Shown here: piece after piece, positions 4,432-9,046 of the stretch | Numbering within the stretch: position 1 is the stretch's first letter | How the letters are laid out: each line of letters opens with the position of its first letter | DNA from: Clostridia bacterium | Lineage (GTDB): Bacteria; Bacillota; Clostridia; Christensenellales; Borkfalkiaceae | NCBI GenBank assembly: GCA_029063275.1 | Contig: JAIDOO010000152.1 | Location: 1 to 9,046, forward strand | DNA: 9,046 nt | Reading direction: 5' to 3' | Position numbers and translations under genes: made by a program | The notes under the pieces: generated by a model | Database searches by the model: none | What the model was told of the DNA's origin: nothing | What the model saw: only the letters and a program-made list of their open reading frames with translations

Positions 4432-5322
4432 TCAGTCCTGTAAATCCTTTAATTCTTCGGGAACGGGTTCTTCTTTCTGACCGCGTTCGTCGTTTGAATT
4501 CTTGTTGCCGCGCTTGAATTTGAGCTGTTCTACGGGGTAGTCGTGATAGGTGAACATATCGTTTTTCTTATCCTCGATTTTTACCCGCGCCTGCATTTTG
4601 AGCATATTTACGTTGACCACGGTGCCCCTTCCGTCGGGCGTGCCCACTTCACTGCCGATTTTGGGAACCTGCTTTGCCGCCTCGGCGTAGTAATCGTTTT
4701 CATATCCCAGACAGCACATCAATCTTCCGCACAGTCCCGAAATTTTGCCGGGGTTTAAAGACAGCCCCTGATTTTTTGCCATTTTAATCGTTACTTTATT
4801 GAAGTCGGGCAGACAGCGCGCACAGCAACATTCCCTGCCGCAGGGGGCAAGTCCGCCTATCATTTTGATTTCGTCGCGGATACCTATTTGCCTCAGCTCT
4901 ATCCTCATTTTAAACGCGGAGGACAGCTCTTTGACAAGCTCGCGGAAATCCACTCTCGACGGCGCGGAATAGAAGAAGATTACTTTGCTTCCGTCAAAGG
5001 CAAACTCGCAGTCGATAAGCTTCATATCCAAATTGAATTTGGCGATTTTTTCCTGCGTTATGCGCATAGCCTCGGGCTTTCTTTCGGCGTTCTTTTTTAA
5101 TATTTCTTTATCCTTTGCGTTAGCCACGCGAAGAACGGGCTTTAAGGGCGAAACGATTTTGTCGTCCTCGACCTCGCAGACGGGCACAACCACCGTGGCA
5201 TATTCCTTGCCTGCGGAGGTTTCGACTATTACGCCCGCGCCCTTTTCGTATTGCTCTTTACCGGGCGCAAAGTAGTAGACTTTTCCGCCCTCTTTAAAGT
5301 TTACTGCCGTAACTTTAACCAT
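4432..5322 (-). CDS. ricT: RicT/YaaT, PSP1-domain Fe-S regulatory protein
   Basis: 296 residues with the PSP1 domain typical of YaaT. In B. subtilis RicT joins RicA and RicF in a complex carrying [4Fe-4S] clusters that aids RNase Y-dependent mRNA maturation and affects sporulation, competence and biofilm formation. Conserved cysteines are visible at 161, 165, 166, 167 and 170 (CGRECCCARC) and at 198, 203 and 204 (LCGRLMCCLGYE), with FNKVTIKMAKNQGLSLNP between them; these fit the family. The C-terminus (from about 271) is a charged, low-complexity tail. The ATG at 5322 lies inside holB (22-bp overlap), with AGAGGAG 8 nt upstream. The neighbouring holB matches the B. subtilis holB-yaaT order. 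RicA and RicF genes are not in the window. Confidence 0.93.
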   Translation of the reverse strand: MVKVTAVNFKEGGKVYYFAPGKEQYEKGAGVIVETSAGKEYATVVVPVCEVEDDKIVSPLKPVLRVANAKDKEILKKNAERKPEAMRITQEKIAKFNLDMKLIDCEFAFDGSKVIFFYSAPSRVDFRELVKELSSAFKMRIELRQIGIRDEIKMIGGLAPCGRECCCARCLPDFNKVTIKMAKNQGLSLNPGKISGLCGRLMCCLGYENDYYAEAAKQVPKIGSEVGTPDGRGTVVNVNMLKMQARVKIEDKKNDMFTYHDYPVEQLKFKRGNKNSNDERGQKEEPVPEELKDLQD

Positions 5323-6230
5323 TTGTTATTCTCCTCTGTAAGCCTCAACATAAAGTCGTATAAAAGGCCCTGAAAAAATGCGTTGAACTTTACGTCGGCG
5401 CAAGCCTTTGAAAGGCTTTCCTGCGCATATATCAGCGCGGGAATCGTCCAAAGCTTTGAAACCTCGTCCTCGCCGCCGTTTAATTTATTGACCAAAGCGG
5501 TATGAAAAATTATACCCGTCTGGGTCAAAAGCTCGGTTTTGTATTTTGTATCGCCGTGCTTTATTGCAACGGCGCCTATGTCCTTTACGTCCGTAACGGT
5601 GCAGATTTCGCGTGCGGCGGAAACCACTTCTTTAAACCAGCCGCCGCGCACCATATTCTGCGCCGTGCCTAAAATCCCCCCGCAACTTTTAGCCGCGTCC
5701 GCATTGAGCGGATTATCTCCCGCGCGTTGAAGAGCGGAAAAAATTTCCTCTTCCGAAAAGGGCGGAACTGTCAGCTTTTTTACACGCGATTTTACGGTGT
5801 CCAAAACGGGAGCAAGGTTAGTTACACCCAAAAGGAAGTAAACACCCTCGTTAGGCTCTTCCAGCGTCTTTAACAGCTTATTCTGAAGCAATGCGGAAGC
5901 CTGCTCGAAGCCGCAGATTACAAACAGCTTTTTATCCCGTTCGACGGGCTTCATCGAGCTTTCGTCAAGAATTTCGGCTATGCCGTCTGCGGCGATTTTT
6001 TTGCCTTCGTCGGGGTATATCCTGCAATCTGCAAGACTTCCGCCCAAAAGTCTTTTGCCGTCGGCAGAGTTTTCGTCAAGTCCGAAAAATTCAAGCGCGA
6101 ACAGTTTTAAAACCGCGCGTAAGTTTTCGGGGTCGGCAAAGTCAAGCATATACGCGTGCGAAAGCGTTCCGCTTTTCAAATCGTTTAAAAAAACCGAATA
6201 TGCCGTTGTTCCCGAAATCAACTTTTTCAC
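5301..6230 (-). CDS. holB: DNA polymerase III delta-prime subunit, lacking a P-loop
   Basis: 309 residues of the clamp-loader delta-prime subunit, which helps load the sliding clamp at replication forks. Recognisable parts are SHAYML at 24-29, FVICGFEQASALLQNKLLKTLEEPNE at 103-128 (the usual A-NALLKTLEEP) and VKSRVKKL at 146-153 in place of the SRC motif. The expected Walker A after HAY is missing: the sequence is DFADPENLRAV, with no GxxGxGK. The four-cysteine zinc module is also absent, with only Cys69 in that region. Delta-prime need not hydrolyse ATP, so the protein may still work structurally. The start is a GTG (6228-6230) directly abutting the tmk stop, with only a weak upstream AAAGG, so expression probably depends on translation of tmk. 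The position between tmk and yaaT supports the call. Confidence 0.87.
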   Translation of the reverse strand: MKKLISGTTAYSVFLNDLKSGTLSHAYMLDFADPENLRAVLKLFALEFFGLDENSADGKRLLGGSLADCRIYPDEGKKIAADGIAEILDESSMKPVERDKKLFVICGFEQASALLQNKLLKTLEEPNEGVYFLLGVTNLAPVLDTVKSRVKKLTVPPFSEEEIFSALQRAGDNPLNADAAKSCGGILGTAQNMVRGGWFKEVVSAAREICTVTDVKDIGAVAIKHGDTKYKTELLTQTGIIFHTALVNKLNGGEDEVSKLWTIPALIYAQESLSKACADVKFNAFFQGLLYDFMLRLTEENNKWLKLRQ

Positions 6231-6854
6231 TTAATTTATGATACCTTTGTCTTTTAACAGCCGTATAATATTTGCATGCGTCTGCTCTTTATTGCCGCGG
6301 CAATCCACGGCGCAAAAGTTTTTGTCGCTTTTTAAACAGAGCTTATAGCCCTCGTATACGCGGCGGTGGAATTCCAGCCCCTGCTGTTCCATCCTGTCGT
6401 CCTTGTCCGCGCCGTGCTTGCGGCTGAACGCGTCATCGGGCGCAATGTCCAAAAACAGAGTTAGGTCGGGCATATAGTCCAGCATAACCCGAAAATTTAT
6501 CGCGCGGACATATTCAAGCCCCAAGCCTCTCGCATAGCCCTGATAGGCGAGCGAGGAGTGGACGTATCTGTCGCATATAACTGTTTTGCCCGCGTTTAAA
6601 GCGGGGATTATAATATCGCTCAAATGCTGTTCGCGCGCGGCGGCGTAAAGAAGCGCCTCGCACTCGTCGCTCATATTTTTGTTTTTTCCGTCAAGCACCA
6701 GGTTGCGGATTTTTTCCGCGATAACGCTTCCGCCCGGCTCTCTCGTTACGACATATGGCACGTCCGATTTGTCAAGATAAGCCGCAAGCAATTTTATCTG
6801 CGTGCTTTTTCCCGCGCCCTCGCACCCCTCGAAAGCAATAAATTTACCTTTCAT
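6231..6854 (-). CDS. tmk: Thymidylate kinase
   Basis: 207 residues, the usual length. It phosphorylates dTMP to dTDP with ATP, in the cytoplasm, feeding DNA synthesis. P-loop FEGCEGAGKSTQ at 8-19, TREPGG at 37-42 (dTMP binding), DRYVHSSLAYQG at 95-106, and a LID region with basic residues RK at 145-146 and R154 near KDDRMEQQGLEFHRRV. The start ATG overlaps the stop of the decarboxylase by one base (TAATG), a classic coupling junction. The gene is followed with no gap by holB; the B. subtilis genes yaaQ (darA) and yaaR that usually lie between are absent. Confidence 0.98.
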   Translation of the reverse strand: MKGKFIAFEGCEGAGKSTQIKLLAAYLDKSDVPYVVTREPGGSVIAEKIRNLVLDGKNKNMSDECEALLYAAAREQHLSDIIIPALNAGKTVICDRYVHSSLAYQGYARGLGLEYVRAINFRVMLDYMPDLTLFLDIAPDDAFSRKHGADKDDRMEQQGLEFHRRVYEGYKLCLKSDKNFCAVDCRGNKEQTHANIIRLLKDKGIIN

Positions 6855-8197
6855 TATCTTTTAACCACAAACACTTTTCCGCCGTACATTCCGAAGGTGT
6901 GTTTTGCCGCCATAAGCGTTTTTACCGCCGCGACGGTGATAATTTCGCCCGCGACTATCACGGGGATACAGGGGGGATTTACTCCCGCGTTTTTAGCGCA
7001 CATTCTGCCCGCCGCGTCCTCGAGGTCAACAAGCTCGTAAGGCTTTTTCAGTGCATACTGAAAGCTGTACGAGCGGTCAGCCGAGGGAATGGGAGGCTTG
7101 TCCTTAAAGGTGCCCGCAAGCTTTTTATTATCTATTACGGACATAAGCTTCCTTTTAAGATCGCGCAGTTCGTTAAGCTCGACCATCGGCGAGAGGTAGA
7201 AGAGGATATATCTGCCGTCGCAAAGCTCGGCATAGGTTCCCTTCTTTTCAAGGAGCGAAAGCGCGGTTTCAGCGGATATATCCAGGGGTTTAAAGTCTAT
7301 CAGAAGTTTCGTCCAGTCGTCCTTTACGACAACGGGCAAGCTCCCCGCACATTCCTTGACAAAGGTTTCTGCCGCAAGCTTCGCGGTCTGCACCTTTGCG
7401 GGGTTGTTTGCAAGATACTTGACGCCGTATTCAACCGAAGCCATAATAGGATAGCTTGGCGAAGTGGTGCGGAACATATTGATACCCTCTTCGATAAGGG
7501 GATAAATTTCAGAGTTGTTTACGCTGACGATTGCGCCCTGCGTAAGCGTGGGCAGGGACTTATGCGCGCCGTCCACCCACGCGTCGGCATAAAGACCTGC
7601 ATAGCCCTTTTTATCGCCGAAAGCGAGATGCGCGCCGTGCGCCTCGTCCACAAGGAGCAGGCGGTTATAATTTTTCGTAATTTCCGAAAGTCTGTCAAGG
7701 GGCGCTATATTGCCGTAGTAATCGGGTGAAGTAACCAGAACGCCCGCGATTTTTTCGTCTGCGGCGAGAAGCCCTTCGATCAACTCCAAATCGGGGAAAG
7801 CGAGTATGCCCTCAACCTCTTCGCCCTGCACGATAAGGGGTTCTAAGCCCATAAGCCTGCAACCCGTCCACACGCTCTGATGGGAGTTGCGCAAAACGAT
7901 AATCTTGTTGCCCCTTTGTGCGGCGGCGTAAAGCATAGCATACACTCCGCTCGAGCTTCCGTCGGTGGTGATAAAGCTTGCGCCCGCGCCCAGAATTTCA
8001 GCTATGTCGCGCTGTGCCGAGGCGATTACCCCGTCGGGGTTATGGAGATTGTCCGAGTAGGGAAGCTCGGTTACGTCCAGCATAGATACGGGGAAAAGCT
8101 TTTTGAATTCGCCCCTGTCCTTATGCCCGGGGATATGAAAAGTTTTCTGTGCAACGCCCGCCTTTTTCAGACGGCTGTAAATCAAATAATCGTACAT
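6854..8197 (-). CDS. PLP-dependent Orn/Lys/Arg decarboxylase family protein (YaaO-like)
   Basis: 447 residues of the fold-type I PLP decarboxylases in the SpeA/YaaO group, which make agmatine, cadaverine or putrescine from amino acids. HIPGHK at 21-26, DVTELPYSDNLHNPDG at 41-56, the PLP-site DEAHGAH at 184-190, and the Schiff-base lysine K213 in DGAHKSLPTLTQG. The C-terminal domain keeps NPPCIPVIVAGE at 407-418, where close relatives have YPPGIP---PGE; the Tyr-to-Asn, Gly-to-Cys and Pro-to-Ala changes may alter the active-site rim. It is slightly shorter than B. subtilis YaaO (about 480). The RBS AGAGG lies 7-8 nt before the ATG. Its place directly before tmk matches yaaO-tmk. The substrate is not decidable from sequence. 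Confidence 0.93.
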   Translation of the reverse strand: MYDYLIYSRLKKAGVAQKTFHIPGHKDRGEFKKLFPVSMLDVTELPYSDNLHNPDGVIASAQRDIAEILGAGASFITTDGSSSGVYAMLYAAAQRGNKIIVLRNSHQSVWTGCRLMGLEPLIVQGEEVEGILAFPDLELIEGLLAADEKIAGVLVTSPDYYGNIAPLDRLSEITKNYNRLLLVDEAHGAHLAFGDKKGYAGLYADAWVDGAHKSLPTLTQGAIVSVNNSEIYPLIEEGINMFRTTSPSYPIMASVEYGVKYLANNPAKVQTAKLAAETFVKECAGSLPVVVKDDWTKLLIDFKPLDISAETALSLLEKKGTYAELCDGRYILFYLSPMVELNELRDLKRKLMSVIDNKKLAGTFKDKPPIPSADRSYSFQYALKKPYELVDLEDAAGRMCAKNAGVNPPCIPVIVAGEIITVAAVKTLMAAKHTFGMYGGKVFVVKR

Positions 8198-8211
8198 AAA
8201 AAACCTCTTGA

Positions 8212-9046
8212 TTATTTTTTAGGTTTCATCGTAGGGAATAAAAGTACGTCGCGGATAGTAGAGCTGTCGGTAAGAAGCATAACCAGCCTGTCCACGCCGA
8301 AGCCCAGTCCGCCCGTGGGGGGAAGTCCGTATTCCAATGCGGTAATAAAGTCCTCGTCAATCTGAGCATTACAGCCCTTTTCCTGCGCGCGTTTTTCCTC
8401 GACCTGCTTTACAAATCTCTGTTTCTGGTCGATGGGGTCGTTCAGCTCGGAAAAGGCGTTTCCGAATTCGTGCGCACATATGAAGTACTCAAACCTCTGG
8501 GTAAACGCAGGGTCGTCCGCTTTGCGCTTTGCAAGCGGGGAATTCTCTACGGGATAATCGTAAATGAATGTGGGCTGTATAAGCTTGTCCTCGCAGAACG
8601 TATCGAAGAGGGCGATAAGAACGTGCCCCTTGGTAGCGGCTTCGCCTTCCTTGACTTCGCAATTCAGCTTCTTCGCGCAGGCGCGGGCGTCCGCGTCCGT
8701 TTTCCAGCTGTCGTAATCCGCGCCGCAGTATTTTTTTACCGCCTCTTTCATAGTGAGCTTTTCCCACTTGCCGCCGAGGTGGATTTCGGTACCCTGATAG
8801 GTAATATCGGTCGTCCCGCATACATTGAGGGCAACCGTCTTGTACATTTCTTCGACGAGCTCCATCATTGCGTGATAATCACAGTATGCCTGATATACCT
8901 CTATCGAAGTAAACTCAGGGTTGTGGAAAGCGTCCATTCCCTCGTTGCGGAAAATTCTGCCCACTTCGTAAACCCTTTCGAGCCCGCCGACTATCAGTCT
9001 CTTTAAATACAGCTCGGTTTCTATTCTGAGATACATATCTATATCC
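8212..9046 (-). CDS. lysS: Lysyl-tRNA synthetase (class II), C-terminal part
   Basis: The frame runs through the right edge, so the N-terminal anticodon-binding domain and motif 1 are missing; 278 codons are visible. The visible part is the class II catalytic domain: [21 protein letters not shown] at the edge, motif 2 in [18 protein letters not shown], the lysine-binding FSELNDP, and motif 3 [15 protein letters not shown] near the C-terminus, ending [13 protein letters not shown]. All are typical of bacterial LysRS. A Met within the catalytic domain (9036) is not the true start, since DID and further family residues precede it. The stop is 14 bp from the decarboxylase ATG, so the genes probably share a transcript. 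In B. subtilis lysS lies elsewhere, so this junction is lineage-specific. Confidence 0.97.
   Translation of the reverse strand, partial: DIDMYLRIETELYLKRLIVGGLERVYEVGRIFRNEGMDAFHNPEFTSIEVYQAYCDYHAMMELVEEMYKTVALNVCGTTDITYQGTEIHLGGKWEKLTMKEAVKKYCGADYDSWKTDADARACAKKLNCEVKEGEAATKGHVLIALFDTFCEDKLIQPTFIYDYPVENSPLAKRKADDPAFTQRFEYFICAHEFGNAFSELNDPIDQKQRFVKQVEEKRAQEKGCNAQIDEDFITALEYGLPPTGGLGFGVDRLVMLLTDSSTIRDVLLFPTMKPKK

Noticed and set aside
6899..7729. Long plus-strand open frame opposite the decarboxylase gene
   Set aside because: It is antisense to a gene with clear PLP-enzyme motifs, is rich in Arg/Cys/His, and has no ribosome-binding site or recognisable domain.

Overview
The window looks like a chromosomal housekeeping locus of a Clostridia-type member of the Bacillota, probably an uncultured anaerobe. 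The evidence is good Shine-Dalgarno sites (GGAGG-like), sigma-A-type promoters, a short clostridial 2[4Fe-4S] ferredoxin and gene order. The order on the minus strand is lysS, an Orn/Lys/Arg decarboxylase (yaaO-like), tmk, holB, ricT (yaaT), ferredoxin, a yabB/trmN6-like methyltransferase, rsmI and an ABC exporter. From the decarboxylase to rsmI this follows the Bacillus subtilis order yaaO-tmk-yaaQ-yaaR-holB-yaaT-yabA-yabB-yazA-rsmI, with yaaQ, yaaR, yabA and yazA absent. The species is not identifiable from this sequence alone.

Layout, right to left along the direction of transcription. lysS is cut by the right edge (8212-9046). The decarboxylase, tmk, holB and ricT follow with 14-bp, 1-bp-overlap, 0-bp and 22-bp-overlap junctions, so they are probably one tightly coupled transcript for translation, nucleotide supply, replication and RNA maturation. 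A ferredoxin gene with its own strong promoter follows and ends at a strong bidirectional terminator (4095-4129). A second minus-strand unit starts from a near-consensus promoter at 2813-2841 and carries trmN6-like, rsmI and the ABC exporter, which is cut by the left edge.

The unusual part is about 1.2 kb (roughly 2860-4060) lying between ricT/ferredoxin and trmN6, where the conserved gene order is interrupted. It contains a plus-strand promoter and a 150-nt structured RNA: a 100-nt rod-like hairpin, a loop-to-downstream helix, an antiterminator-like helix and an intrinsic terminator that compete for the same bases. Next comes a 105-residue protein of unknown function. After it lie two arrays of a 62-67 bp repeat, each unit headed by a small palindrome whose two arms change together, separated by a 190-bp element with 32-bp imperfect inverted repeats. 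The RNA has the layout of a transcription-attenuating riboswitch or cis-regulatory leader. I could not assign it to a known class. The RNA plus small gene plus palindromic repeats is the best candidate here for something undescribed.
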